Assembly (NCBI RefSeq): GCF_013299165.1
Contig: NZ_JAAFKD010000013.1
Span: forward strand, 124,001-188,000
Direction: 5' to 3'
DNA from: Microcoleus sp. bin38.metabat.b11b12b14.051
Lineage (GTDB): Bacteria > Cyanobacteriota > Cyanobacteriia > Cyanobacteriales > Microcoleaceae
Length of the DNA stretch: 64,000 nt
The position numbers and the translations under genes were made by a program. Positions 41,445 through 51,433 of this stretch are shown piece after piece; positions within the stretch are counted from its first letter, which is position 1; every line of letters begins with the position of its first letter. The notes beneath the pieces were generated by a model, which made no database searches, was not told where the DNA came from, and saw nothing but the letters and a program-made list of their open reading frames with translations.

Positions 41445-42305
41445 TTACAGCACGTCGGCAAAAGCGGGACGCAAACGCCGGTAAACCGCAAAACCTCCAC
41501 AAAATATAGCAGCAGAAATCAGCGTGGCGACACCCCATTCGCCCCAGTGCTTGACTTCTCCAAGCAGTATCAAATCTCGGTAAACCTCCGAGATTGCCGC
41601 CATTGGATTCAACCAAAATATCCAAACTCGCCATTCTTCCGGGATGATCGATGCTGGATAGACGATCGGCGTCAGATAAAACCAAAAATTTAGAATAACA
41701 CCTAAAGTCTGGGGAATGTCTCGCAAAAACACCGTCAAGCCCGCCGTCAAATATCCCAAGCCGGCTGTAATCAATAACTGAGGCACCCAAACCAGAGGCA
41801 GCAAAAGTAAAGTAGCGTTGAGCTTTTGCGTTGACACTGCTACGATCGCGATCAAAGCTGCTAAACCGATAGAACTTTCAATAAAAGCTGTACAAATCGG
41901 GACTAGCGGCAGCAAACCGAGGGGAAATACCACTTTTTTCACTAAATTCGGCTGCCCTACCACCGATACTCCCGACTTGATCAAACCGCTGGTAAATGCA
42001 CTCCAAGGTAACAAACCTGCAAACAGCCAGACTCCGAATGTGATGTCGCTGTTTTCCGGGAAACCTGCCAGCTTCAGTTTTACCTTAAGGACGATCGAGA
42101 ATACGTATGTGTAAATCACCAATTGCGATAGCTGATTCAGCAGCGGCCACAAATTGCCCAGAATCGAGCCTTTATATTGAGCTTCTAAGTCCCGCCGCAC
42201 CAATGTTAGCAGCAGATTGAAATTCGCCCACCGCTGGCTGCTTGCCGGCAGCCTGCCGCCGACTGTTCGGGCTTTTTGGGCAACTCCTTTCACCGTTCTG
42301 TGCAA
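41445..42305 (-). CDS. Polysaccharide ABC transporter permease (Wzm/TagG-like)
   Basis: 286 residues of the ABC-2 family with six predicted membrane segments (for example LVIYTYVFSIVLKV, WLFAGLLPWSAF, NFWFYLTPIVYPASIIP). LLTLVRRDLEAQYKGSILGNLWPLLNQL is the usual cytosolic N-terminus of O-antigen export permeases. No ATG is available; TTG 42305 is taken since GAGGG lies eight bases upstream. A GTG at 42293 is an alternative. Pairs with the ATPase gene at 39858-41270, 174 bp downstream. Confidence 0.93.
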   Translation of the reverse strand: MHRTVKGVAQKARTVGGRLPASSQRWANFNLLLTLVRRDLEAQYKGSILGNLWPLLNQLSQLVIYTYVFSIVLKVKLKLAGFPENSDITFGVWLFAGLLPWSAFTSGLIKSGVSVVGQPNLVKKVVFPLGLLPLVPICTAFIESSIGLAALIAIVAVSTQKLNATLLLLPLVWVPQLLITAGLGYLTAGLTVFLRDIPQTLGVILNFWFYLTPIVYPASIIPEEWRVWIFWLNPMAAISEVYRDLILLGEVKHWGEWGVATLISAAIFCGGFAVYRRLRPAFADVL

Positions 42306-42451
42306 TTTTTTCGCCCTCGTTCACTACCATCACACCTAAATCAACTCCAGCTACAATCGTGCAGCTTTTGTTAAACCGCAATTATTCCACAGCCCCGCCG
42401 CTTTGATCAAGCATCTGTCACCCCAGCAGCGGGAATCGCCGGTTAGTTATT

Positions 42452-43015
42452 TTAGCCGATCGCCGATCGCACTGCCGCACCGATCGCTCGTCTTTGCTCT
42501 TCGTCGTAGCCCCAGCGCCGAAAAAATTCCTCGTACTCGCCGCTAGCATTCTGCACACTTGCCAGCATTTGCGACGCTACAGTTTGACAGGCTGGCAGTT
42601 GCAGCATCTCAATCAAATTGCGCGATCGCTCCTGCACTCTAGCAGAACTCGCTGCCATCTCCTGATTTTGATGGCGCGAATGATGCAACACCATAGCCGA
42701 GGACATCGCCACATTTTTCACCAGCAGTTCTGCTACGATCTCAGGAGCCGATCGCAGCGCCTCGACAACTCCGGGTGACGGCCGGTCTGCTACGAGTGAA
42801 TCGTCCGTCAGATAGGTGACAAAAAAACCTCTAGCACCATTCTGCGTTTTCACCAGAGATGTAACAGCTTGTTCGATCTCAGCCTCTAAAAGTCGTGAAG
42901 CGTAGCTATCCCGTAGGGAATCGGCTTCAATCAGCGAAAGTAAAGATTGAGTCAGCTCGATCGCCCCCTCAAAAGTTATACTTTCCGGTGCTAGTAAAGA
43001 AGATGGGATACTCAT
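42452..43015 (-). CDS. Hypothetical protein, cyanobacterial type
   Basis: 187 residues from ATG 43015 (MSIPSSLLAPESITFEGAIE); upstream in-frame starts would run into the divergent ruvB. Mostly helical. No domain recognised; the middle (PGVVEALRSAPEIVAELLVKN) and the end (GEYEEFFRRWGYDEEQRRAI) look conserved. Residues around 30-40 (DSLRDSYASRLLEA) come from a dispersed palindromic DNA repeat kept in frame. Function unknown. Confidence 0.72.
   Translation of the reverse strand: MSIPSSLLAPESITFEGAIELTQSLLSLIEADSLRDSYASRLLEAEIEQAVTSLVKTQNGARGFFVTYLTDDSLVADRPSPGVVEALRSAPEIVAELLVKNVAMSSAMVLHHSRHQNQEMAASSARVQERSRNLIEMLQLPACQTVASQMLASVQNASGEYEEFFRRWGYDEEQRRAIGAAVRSAIG
42893..42927. repeat. Dispersed repeat inserted in frame in a coding region
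   Basis: GATTCCCTACGGGATAGCTA followed by CGCTTC on the coding strand, with TCCC-TA-CGGGA and GTAGC/GCTAC sub-palindromes. I recognise this type as a short repeat that is very common in filamentous cyanobacteria. Here it encodes SLRDSYAS without breaking the frame. Confidence 0.7.
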
Positions 43016-43086
43016 AACGAACTCAATAATTGTCAACATTCTGCTAGTAATTGTAAACAATCCCTGTCGCGCGAGCGCAAATAAAT

Positions 43087-44193
43087 ATGGCAATTATCTC
43101 CTCCAAACAACAGCCCCCCGATCCAAATCTACCCGAAGACATAGCCCCAGCCACCCGCAAAAAAGCCGTCAAACCCCAGACACAATCCTTGCTGGAATCC
43201 CAAGAATTACCAGACGAAATCAACAACAAACAAGAAGACAAAATCCGGCCCCAGCGTTTAGCTGAATACATCGGACAAAAAGACTTGAGAGAAGTTTTGG
43301 CGATCGCAATTGCAGCAGCCAAATCCCGCGGCGAACCGATGGATCACCTGTTACTGTACGGCCCGCCCGGGTTAGGAAAAACCACAATGTCGCTAATTCT
43401 AGCGGCTGAAATGGAAGTAGAATGCAAAATCACCACCGCCCCCGCCCTAGAAAAACCCCGAGATATTGTCGGATTGCTCGTGAGCCTCAAAGCAGGCGAC
43501 GTGCTGTTTATCGACGAAATTCACCGCTTATCTAAAGTTACCGAAGAAATCCTCTACCCGGCGATGGAAGACTGCCGCTTAGATATTACGATCGGTCAAG
43601 GAAAAACCGCCAAAATCCGCAGCATTCCCCTGAAACCCTTTACCTTAGTAGGTGCAACTACAAAAGTTGGATCGCTGACATCTCCATTGCGCGATCGCTT
43701 CGGCTTAATCCAAAGACTGCGCTACTACGAAATAGACGAACTCAGTCTAATCGTCCAAAGAAGCGCCCAAGTTCTCGACACTCAAATCACCCCAGAAGGA
43801 GCTGAAGAAATTGCCCGCCGAGCTCGCGGAACACCCCGGATTGCTAACCGTTTGTTGCGCCGAGTCAGAGACTACAGCGAAGTCAAAAACTTAAAGCCAA
43901 TTAACGCCGAAGTTGCATCCGTCGCCCTCGAATTGTTCAACGTCGATCCGCTAGGTTTGGATTGGACAGATCGCTCTCTTTTGACAGCAATGATCGAAAA
44001 CTTTAACGGCGGCCCGGTGGGTTTAGAAACTCTCGCAGCTTCCACCGGAGAAGACACTCAAACAATTGAGGACGTGTACGAACCCTATTTAATGCAAATC
44101 GGATTTTTGCAGCGAACAAGTCGGGGCAGAATTGCCACAGCGGCTGCTTGGAAACATTTAGGTTTTGTCTCGCCTAAATTATTTGAAAATTAA
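43087..44193 (+). CDS. ruvB: Holliday junction branch migration DNA helicase RuvB
   Basis: Hexameric AAA+ motor that, with RuvA, drives branch migration. 368 residues: a low-conservation N-terminal extension of about 50 residues, then [18 protein letters not shown], Walker [10 protein letters not shown], Walker [12 protein letters not shown], sensor [38 protein letters not shown] and the winged-helix end. The N-terminal extension is common in cyanobacteria. ruvA is not adjacent. Confidence 0.97.
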   Translation: MAIISSKQQPPDPNLPEDIAPATRKKAVKPQTQSLLESQELPDEINNKQEDKIRPQRLAEYIGQKDLREVLAIAIAAAKSRGEPMDHLLLYGPPGLGKTTMSLILAAEMEVECKITTAPALEKPRDIVGLLVSLKAGDVLFIDEIHRLSKVTEEILYPAMEDCRLDITIGQGKTAKIRSIPLKPFTLVGATTKVGSLTSPLRDRFGLIQRLRYYEIDELSLIVQRSAQVLDTQITPEGAEEIARRARGTPRIANRLLRRVRDYSEVKNLKPINAEVASVALELFNVDPLGLDWTDRSLLTAMIENFNGGPVGLETLAASTGEDTQTIEDVYEPYLMQIGFLQRTSRGRIATAAAWKHLGFVSPKLFEN

Positions 44194-44230
44194 TCTTGGT
44201 TGAGCTGCCTGATATCTGCGGTTTCCCGAT

Positions 44231-44247
44231 GGATCGATATTCGATCC
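44231..44247. repeat. Short perfect palindrome in the ruvB/TAXI convergent gap
   Basis: GGATCGATATTCGATCC: 7-bp perfect arms around TAT. This 68-bp gap is the only convergent gap in the window without a large repeat. Confidence 0.6.
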
Positions 44248-44261
44248 AATAATAATTACAA

Positions 44262-45557
44262 TCATAAATTATCTGAAGCCAGCCGCAAATCCCGCAACAT
44301 ATTTTCTCGCTCGCGCGCAATTTTCATAGCAGTTTCCCAAGTAAAAGTAAAAGATTGAAACGAATCAGAATCAATGCGATCTTCATCCAGATCCACAATC
44401 ACCTGCTGAAAAATATTAAATAACTCTTCTTGCAACAAATCGATTTGTTGCAATGTTTTCGCTTGGCGGATTTTTTTAATCAAACTTAAAATCGCCAAAT
44501 TAAACTGATCCGCTTGATTTTTTTGTTTTTCTACAAAACGCGATCGCAACTGCCACAGCCAAGACACGAAAAGCGTGAGGATTGACAGCCACAAAGCCAG
44601 AAAATCAGAATTAGCTACCCAAAAATCCGGCTTTTCGCGATCGTAATAAGCCTGAGCCCCCTCATGCAGCGGCAAAGCCAAACCCCCGCTCCCTCCCGGC
44701 TGACTAATCATTGCCGCCAGCGAATTAGCAGCCACCAAATTGCGGCGGTACTCGAACAAAATCCGCGTAATTTCCCGCACGACTTCCGGATTGACATCCT
44801 CCCTGGCCAACAAAGTAGCCTGCACTCCCACTGTTGCCAAATCTGCATCGGGAACAGGCGGATCTGCCTTGTAAGTACCCTTAGGAATTACATCCGCTTC
44901 CAAGTAAGGTAACTTAATTTTCATGGCTGCTCCTTGGTCGATCGGCACTAATCGGCCCCGCGTATTTTGCAGCAAATCTCTCACCAAATCGCTGCCGGGA
45001 GGCAGTACCCGAAAAATAGCATCTACCTCGCCATTACTAAATAATTTACCTGCCTCAATCCAAGAATTAGAAGTAGATATAAAATCGGTTTCTTTCAATC
45101 CATAATGTTCGCTCATAAACCCAAAAGAACTGTAAGAGCCGCTGCCTTTAGCCATCAGTGCAATACGTTTTCCTTTTAAATCAGCAACACTCTGAATCCC
45201 AGATTTTTCGGAAACAATTAAGTGAAAAACTTCCTTGAACAACGAAGCAATTACCCGAGCCGAAGGCACTGCTGCCGTATCGTTTTGTACGATCGCCAAC
45301 TGAGCCTGATTTGCCTGAAGCTTGTGCATATTTTCCTCAGCACCTTGAGTTTCAATAACTTTAATGCGGATGTGCGGATTTTGTTGCGCGACGACCTCAG
45401 CAAGCGCCTCTCCGAAAGGATGATAATTACCCGTTTTTGTGCCCGTCGCCAGCGTTAATTCATAGACTCGCTCTTTGTCTTGGTAAACCTTCCAGCCAAA
45501 AGCTCCAATCAGGACGAAGCTTAATAGAGCAAGGGGCAGCAGAAATTTATTTTGCAT
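44262..45557 (-). CDS. TAXI-family solute-binding protein, membrane anchored
   Basis: 431 residues. N-terminal hydrophobic segment (FLLPLALLSFVLIGAFGW) acts as signal or anchor. The binding domain of the TAXI/NMT1-like periplasmic type follows: LTLATGTKTGNYHPFGEALAEVV, LAIVQNDTAAV, DLKGKRIALMAKGSGSYSSF and VDAIFRVLPPGSDLV. A second membrane segment (DFLALWLSILTLFVSWLWQL, about 320-340) and a charged, helical C-terminus of about 85 residues follow, predicted cytosolic. No TRAP membrane component is adjacent. The extra membrane segment and tail suggest a sensor-like or accessory role, but this is inference. Confidence 0.88.
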   Translation of the reverse strand: MQNKFLLPLALLSFVLIGAFGWKVYQDKERVYELTLATGTKTGNYHPFGEALAEVVAQQNPHIRIKVIETQGAEENMHKLQANQAQLAIVQNDTAAVPSARVIASLFKEVFHLIVSEKSGIQSVADLKGKRIALMAKGSGSYSSFGFMSEHYGLKETDFISTSNSWIEAGKLFSNGEVDAIFRVLPPGSDLVRDLLQNTRGRLVPIDQGAAMKIKLPYLEADVIPKGTYKADPPVPDADLATVGVQATLLAREDVNPEVVREITRILFEYRRNLVAANSLAAMISQPGGSGGLALPLHEGAQAYYDREKPDFWVANSDFLALWLSILTLFVSWLWQLRSRFVEKQKNQADQFNLAILSLIKKIRQAKTLQQIDLLQEELFNIFQQVIVDLDEDRIDSDSFQSFTFTWETAMKIARERENMLRDLRLASDNL

Positions 45558-45658
45558 TGATGTTGAGACTCGATCGAAAATGCCAAAATGGCAAAATTAC
45601 AAGTATTGTAGTTGAAAATTAGAATTCCCAATTACCCCTTCCCCATTCCCAATTTCCC

Positions 45659-47410
45659 ATGTTACTATCCCTCAGCATCGAAAACTTTGCCCTAATTGAC
45701 CGCCTGGATCTAGACTTTGGCCCGAGTTTGAACGTATTTACAGGGGAAACCGGCGCCGGCAAATCGATTATCTTAGATGCGATCGATGCAGTTTTGGGCG
45801 GGAAAGTCGATCGCCGATCGATTCGCACCGGAGCAGGGCGGGCAATATTGGAGGCTACCTTTGAACTCGACTCATCCGCCGCCAAGTGGCTCTTCGAGCA
45901 AGAAATCGAACCCATAGACGGCAATTTAGCCGTTTGCAGCCGGGAAATTAACGCTTCTAGCGGTACTCTGCGGAGCCGATCGCGTTTGAACGGAATTCTC
46001 GTCAACCGCCAGCTAATGGAGCAACTGCGCGATCGGCTCGTGGAAATTACCGCCCAAGGCCAAACCGTCCACCTCGGACAAGAAACCCTCCAGCGAGAAT
46101 GGCTCGACTTGTACGGCGGCAAAAAATTGACCGAGGCGCGATCGACAATCACCACCGCTTGGTTGGGAGCGAGCACCGCCAAAACAGCCCTCAACCGCAG
46201 GCGCCAGTCAGAACAGCAGCGGCTGCAAAGACTGGATTTGTTAGAATACCAAGTCCGAGAACTCAGTGAAGCCCACATCGAAGACGGCGACGAACTCGAA
46301 CAGTTAGAACAAGAATCAATCCGCCTGGGCCACATCGTCGAATTGCAGCAGCAGAGTTACAAAGTTCACCAGGCCCTTTACCAAAACGACGGCGACAGCG
46401 CCTCAGCCGCCGACTTGTTGAGCAAAGCCGAGGAAATTTTAAGCGACATGACAGTTTACGATGTCCAGTTGCAGTCAATCCTCGAAATGGTCAGCGATGC
46501 CTTAGCTCAAGCCACAGAAGCCAGCAGGCAAATTAGCAGCTACGGCGAACAATTAGAAGCAGATCCCCAAAGACTCGAAGAAGTTGAAGATCGGATTCGC
46601 GAACTCAAACAAATTTGCCGCAAATACGGGCCGCTCTCTGAAGCGATCGCCTACTACCAAAGCATTCAAAACGAACTGAACGAACTTTTAGAAGGAGGCG
46701 AGTCAATGGAAGCCTTAGAACTCGCATATCACACCGCTTTAGACCAATTAAAAGACGCTTGCAGCCACCTCACCATCCTGCGGCGCGAAGCAGCCCTGAA
46801 ACTCGAAACCCACCTCGTCGGAGAACTCAAGCCCTTAGCGATGGAAAAAGTCCAATTTCAAGTTGAGCTCTCGCCTTGTACCCCAACCGCCACCGGTGCC
46901 GACCAAATTGCCTTTTGTTTCAGCCCGAATCCGGGCGAACCGCTGCAACCGCTTGGGGCGATCGCCTCCGGGGGAGAAATGAGTCGCTTTCTGCTCGCCA
47001 TCAAAGCCTGTTTTTCGCAGATAGACGGCGCCGGAACCTTAATTTTTGACGAAATCGACGCCGGAGTCTCCGGGAGAGTCGCCAGCGCGATCGCCAAAAA
47101 GCTCTATCAACTCTCCGACAAACACCAAGTTCTCTGCGTCACCCACCAGCCACTGATCGCCGCCATGGCTGATTGTCATTTTCGCGTTAACAAACAGACG
47201 ATCGAAGCAGAACTAAGTAACGGCCAAACAGCCAACTCCGAGTCCGGCGAACGCACTGTAGTGAGAGTTGCGGCCCTCAACAGCCAGCAGCGGCGGGAAG
47301 AACTCGCCCAACTCGCCAGCGGCCGATCGGCCACAGAGGCGATCGCCTTCGCCGAATCCCTGCTAGTCGAAGCAGCCGGATTGCGACAAACTCAGTCCGC
47401 CCAACCCTGA
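45659..47410 (+). CDS. recN: DNA repair protein RecN
   Basis: SMC-like ATPase that helps repair double-strand breaks. 583 residues, MLLSLSIENFALIDRLDLDFG, Walker A GETGAGKS, a central coiled coil (about 150-380), the ABC signature ASGGEMSRFLLAIKA, Walker B GTLIFDEIDAGVSG and QVLCVTHQPLIAAMADCHF. Length is normal for RecN. Confidence 0.97.
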   Translation: MLLSLSIENFALIDRLDLDFGPSLNVFTGETGAGKSIILDAIDAVLGGKVDRRSIRTGAGRAILEATFELDSSAAKWLFEQEIEPIDGNLAVCSREINASSGTLRSRSRLNGILVNRQLMEQLRDRLVEITAQGQTVHLGQETLQREWLDLYGGKKLTEARSTITTAWLGASTAKTALNRRRQSEQQRLQRLDLLEYQVRELSEAHIEDGDELEQLEQESIRLGHIVELQQQSYKVHQALYQNDGDSASAADLLSKAEEILSDMTVYDVQLQSILEMVSDALAQATEASRQISSYGEQLEADPQRLEEVEDRIRELKQICRKYGPLSEAIAYYQSIQNELNELLEGGESMEALELAYHTALDQLKDACSHLTILRREAALKLETHLVGELKPLAMEKVQFQVELSPCTPTATGADQIAFCFSPNPGEPLQPLGAIASGGEMSRFLLAIKACFSQIDGAGTLIFDEIDAGVSGRVASAIAKKLYQLSDKHQVLCVTHQPLIAAMADCHFRVNKQTIEAELSNGQTANSESGERTVVRVAALNSQQRREELAQLASGRSATEAIAFAESLLVEAAGLRQTQSAQP

Positions 47411-48214
47411 CTCTCGGACAATTTCTCCCGCATCACCCCTCAAAAACAGTCAACGAGGGTTTCCACTCGGACAAACTGCTGTTGTGACATTTGATTCAAG
47501 CTTTGTAGAACGATCGAACTTAAAAAACCAGTTTCCCGGCGCAAAACTGCCAATAAAATTTCCCACCCACAACCGACAACCCACCGCGTCACACTCAGTC
47601 GATCGCATCCTTACCTCACCCTCGATCCGATCGGGGGGTCAAAAAGGCGGAGTTTTTTCAGAACCGGAGGTTACACTAAAAAGGGCAACTGCGAATTCCA
47701 CAAAAAAGCTGAAAGCCGCGTGACTTTAGTCCCGGGATGAAACCAATAGCAGCAAAATTGACAGAATTTATAGTTAAAAACCACAATTGTGTACAGAAGG
47801 GCACACATCACTAGCAACTGCTGGTGTCACAATTGCCGCTAGTCCCGCTGCGATCGTCCTGTTTCAGCAGTCCTTGGTGGAGCGCGCATTCAACTCCGTT
47901 GTGGCGATCGGATCGAAGACCGCCCGAACCTACTTCAACCAGGCACGCACAATGTCAAAATCAGTTAATAAACCATTTAAACAAGATTCCCGAGCTCTAA
48001 AAAGAGTGCAGCAATGCTACAGTCGCATTACCGTCGGGCCATCCGTTCGCCAGCAATGCTAACTGCATTTTCTGGGCGCCGAGACCGGACTTCTGTAAAC
48101 TGAGAAATAGTTTCACACATACTTGAGTCTTGTGCGATCTGTAACCCACTAATGAACTTGGCCGCTCTCTTCGTTTAGAGACTAACCCTTACACTTAAGC
48201 TTTTGTAAAGGTCT
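47411..48214. other. Long intergenic region between recN and the cyclase gene
   Basis: 804 bp. Short open frames at 47484-47723 and 47787-48062 have no domain, weak start signals and odd composition; I do not call them. No tRNA fold or riboswitch was recognised. It presumably holds the cyclase promoter. A purine-rich AAAGG lies just before the cyclase ATG. Confidence 0.5.
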
Positions 48215-51200
48215 ATGAATTCTTTTGCATCTTCCACGAATAAGTATTCTCCTACGGACGTAACAGTAGATGTCGTAGAAGTAGAAAGCGTTGTTGTCGG
48301 CGCTGAAAATCACAATCACCAACAGCATCAGGAAATCTATGCTCCGTCTCCCTCTAGCAGTATTGCAATTATCCCTTACGACGGCAACTTTTCCAGCATT
48401 CTCGCCCCCCTAAACAAGCAAAGTTTTAAAGCAGTAGCTAAGGGAGTAGAAGAAAAACTTAAGGTTGTCAATCAAACCCTGGGAATGCTCGACAATATCC
48501 TTGATAGCGAAGGATTTGACGCCATCCTCAACGAGATGTTGCAGTCGATCACCGTCAAAACAGGGGAATTGCTAAATGCCGATCGCAGCACCATATTTTT
48601 ATTAGACGATGATAAAAATGAACTATTCGCGATCGTTGCTCAAGATGAGAACGGTCAAAACCTAGAAATCAGATTTCCCGCCACCTTAGGCATTGCAGGA
48701 GAAGTAGCCACAGACCGAAAAGTGGTTAACATCCCTTACGATTTTTACAACGACCCGCGATCGGCTAACGCCAAAAAAACCGATGAAAAAACGGGCTACC
48801 GCACTTATACCATGCTGGCAATGCCCCTCGTCAATGAAGAAACAGACGAGTTAGTAGCAGTCGTTCAACTGATTAATAAACTCAAACCAGATCACGAAAA
48901 TCACGCTACTATTCACGAACAAATCGACAAGAGTGGATTTACTAAAGAAGACGAAGGAGTTTTTGAAGAATTTGCACCCTCCATTCGCCTAATTCTAGAA
49001 TCCTCCAAATCTTTCTACGCAGCAACTCAGAGACAGCGGGCAGCCACGGCGCTGATGAATGCCGTCAACGCTCTTTCTCAGAGCAGTCTCGACTTAGAAG
49101 ATACCCTCAAAAGGGTGATGGATCAGGCAAAAGAACTGATGAATGCCGATCGCAGCACCCTGTGGCTGATCGACGAAGATAAAGATGAACTGTGGACGAA
49201 ACTCCCCAACATAGAAGGCAAACTTACAGAAATTCGCATACCCAGAACCGCTGGTTTTGCAGGCATTGTCGCCCAATCCAGCGAACCATTGCTGATTCCC
49301 TTTGACGTGTACGAAGATTCCCGCGCCGTCACTTCCCGAGCAACCGACGAAAAAACAGGCTACCGCACTTGCAGTATGCTGTGTATGCCAGTGTTTAACT
49401 CAGACCACAAATTGATTGGAGTTACTCAATTAGTTAACAAAAAACGACAAGGAGATTTCCCTCCCTACAACCCAGCAGATTGGCCGCACGCCCCCGAACA
49501 GTGGAAAGCAAGTTTTAATCGCAACGACTTGGAATTCATGAAGTCGTTTAACATCCAAGCAGGAGTGGCGCTGCAAAACGCCAAACTGTTTGCAGAAGTC
49601 AAACAGCAAGAACAAAGACAAAAAGATATGCTGCACGCCCTGACTAACGGCGTGATTTCTACAGATAAAAGAGGCAATATAGTCGCGACAAATCCCAGCG
49701 CCCAAAAATTACTGGGTGTCAGCGAGGCAGAATTAGCCGAAGGTCAATCTTTGCGCGAGTTAATTAAGTTAGAAAAAGGCGATTTTGCCAAATGGTTCGA
49801 TTCGTCTTTGAATCCAGCAGACGAAAAAGATCGCCAGCAATATTACCCCGACCAAATTTTGATCTCCTGTGCAGGAGAATCGCAGAGTATCAATCTCTCG
49901 ATCAATTCAATGACTGACGCTACCGATCCCAACAAAGTTAACGGGGCGTTAGTCGTCATGGAAGATATTAGCAGCGCCAAGCAAGTCAAAAACTTGATGT
50001 ACCGTTACATGACCCCAGAAGTAGCCGAAGCGCTGTTAGCTTCAGGGGATACAGGATTGGGCGGCAAGCGCAAAAACGTTTCGGTTTTGTTCTCAGATAT
50101 TCGCAGCTATACCACACTTACGGAAAAATTGCAAGCCGAAGAAGTGGTGGTGATGCTCAACAAATATTTTGAAGTGATGGTGGATGTCGTATTCGAGTAC
50201 GGAGGCACTCTCGACAAATACATCGGCGACGCTCTGATGGCAGTTTTCGGCTCTCCAGCACCCCTAGAGGATCATGCTTGGTGCGCCATGCAAACCGCAG
50301 TCAAAATGCGATCAGAACTAGACAAATTCAATGACGATCGCATGGCTAATGGCGAGTTGCCCATCAGTATCGGTATGGGCATACATTCCGATCAAGTTGT
50401 CAGCGGCAACATCGGCTCCAGCAAACGCATGGAATTGACTTCGATCGGCGACGGCGTAAACCTCGCCTCTCGCTTGGAAGGTGCGAGCAAGCAGTACGGC
50501 ACTGACTTAATCATCAGTGACAATACCTACAAAGATTATAAAGATCGGCTTTACGTCCGAGAACTAGACTTTATTACTGTCAAAGGCAAAAGCGAACCCG
50601 TAATCGTTTACGAACTCGTCGGCATCCGTGAAGGATACTCGCCCATTGGCAAGTCACTAACCGAAACGCAGCAACAAGTTGTAGAACATTACAACAAGGC
50701 TCGCGAACATTACAAAACACCAGTCACTCAAAGACTCTCTGACAGTGAGGTGAAAAACATTTTAGATAATGTCGCCGCCATGCCGGATGCAGAAATCAAG
50801 AAACTTTCTTACAGTGTCGATCAGCAGTTGGAACAGGAACTCAAGAAGCTGTTACATCAACTGAAAAAGCTTTCAGATTATGATCCAAAAAATCTGTCGG
50901 AAGCAGACAAAATGATCGTGCTGTTGCAGCCAGAAATCCAACTGTTGAAATTGGAAGGTCTCAAAAACCTCTCGGAAGACGAAGCCAAAATGTTGCTCCA
51001 AGCCAAAATTAAGCAGCTATCAGCAGACGATATTCAATCCTTGCAAGAGGGTGAAGTCAAAAAACTGTTGGAAGCAGACATCTTAGAACCATCAAATCCT
51101 CAAATCAAAAGGCTCAAACCCGCACAGATCAGGCAGCTATTGCAGGCAAAAATCAAAAGTCGTGCCTCCGAGACAGTTGCAGAAATGTTAGATGAGGAAT

Positions 51201-51433
51201 TTGAAAATCTGGGAATCGATCGCGTCAAAAAACTCCTCAGCGAGTTTAAGAAAGTTTTGGAACCAAAAGCCAAGCAAGCCTTTAGAGACGCGGAACGCGA
51301 ATTTAACTTCGTTCTAGAAGTTGAACCCAAAAACAAGGCAGCTAAATTGCACGTCGATCGCTGTGGCTTATATAAGCTCAGCCCTCCCGACGTACTAAAC
51401 TGGGACGGCGTGTGGCAACTCACAGAAAAATAG
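48215..51433 (+). CDS. Class III adenylate cyclase with GAF-GAF-PAS sensor (CyaB1-like)
   Basis: 1072 residues. GAF1 (about 100-265, NADRSTIFLLDDDKNELFA), GAF2 (about 293-465, NADRSTLWLIDEDKDELWT), both with NKxxxx(D)EKTGYRT-type motifs of cyclic-nucleotide-binding GAFs. A PAS domain (about 472-600, LTNGVISTDKRGNIVATNPSA) and the catalytic domain (about 618-805) follow. Metal-binding Asp residues are in LFSDIRSYTTL and YIGDALMAVFG, Lys in GGTLDKYIGD and Thr before SIGDGVNLASRLEG fit adenine recognition of class IIIb cyclases, so cAMP is predicted. The C-terminus keeps a TPR-like end (FNFVLEVEPKNKAAKLHVDRC...WDGVWQLTEK), but about 180 charged, Leu-rich residues (about 840-1020) split it. Confidence 0.95.
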   Translation: MNSFASSTNKYSPTDVTVDVVEVESVVVGAENHNHQQHQEIYAPSPSSSIAIIPYDGNFSSILAPLNKQSFKAVAKGVEEKLKVVNQTLGMLDNILDSEGFDAILNEMLQSITVKTGELLNADRSTIFLLDDDKNELFAIVAQDENGQNLEIRFPATLGIAGEVATDRKVVNIPYDFYNDPRSANAKKTDEKTGYRTYTMLAMPLVNEETDELVAVVQLINKLKPDHENHATIHEQIDKSGFTKEDEGVFEEFAPSIRLILESSKSFYAATQRQRAATALMNAVNALSQSSLDLEDTLKRVMDQAKELMNADRSTLWLIDEDKDELWTKLPNIEGKLTEIRIPRTAGFAGIVAQSSEPLLIPFDVYEDSRAVTSRATDEKTGYRTCSMLCMPVFNSDHKLIGVTQLVNKKRQGDFPPYNPADWPHAPEQWKASFNRNDLEFMKSFNIQAGVALQNAKLFAEVKQQEQRQKDMLHALTNGVISTDKRGNIVATNPSAQKLLGVSEAELAEGQSLRELIKLEKGDFAKWFDSSLNPADEKDRQQYYPDQILISCAGESQSINLSINSMTDATDPNKVNGALVVMEDISSAKQVKNLMYRYMTPEVAEALLASGDTGLGGKRKNVSVLFSDIRSYTTLTEKLQAEEVVVMLNKYFEVMVDVVFEYGGTLDKYIGDALMAVFGSPAPLEDHAWCAMQTAVKMRSELDKFNDDRMANGELPISIGMGIHSDQVVSGNIGSSKRMELTSIGDGVNLASRLEGASKQYGTDLIISDNTYKDYKDRLYVRELDFITVKGKSEPVIVYELVGIREGYSPIGKSLTETQQQVVEHYNKAREHYKTPVTQRLSDSEVKNILDNVAAMPDAEIKKLSYSVDQQLEQELKKLLHQLKKLSDYDPKNLSEADKMIVLLQPEIQLLKLEGLKNLSEDEAKMLLQAKIKQLSADDIQSLQEGEVKKLLEADILEPSNPQIKRLKPAQIRQLLQAKIKSRASETVAEMLDEEFENLGIDRVKKLLSEFKKVLEPKAKQAFRDAEREFNFVLEVEPKNKAAKLHVDRCGLYKLSPPDVLNWDGVWQLTEK

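Noticed and set aside
47787..48062. Possible small gene before the cyclase
   Set aside because: Non-ATG start, no domain, no ribosome site.
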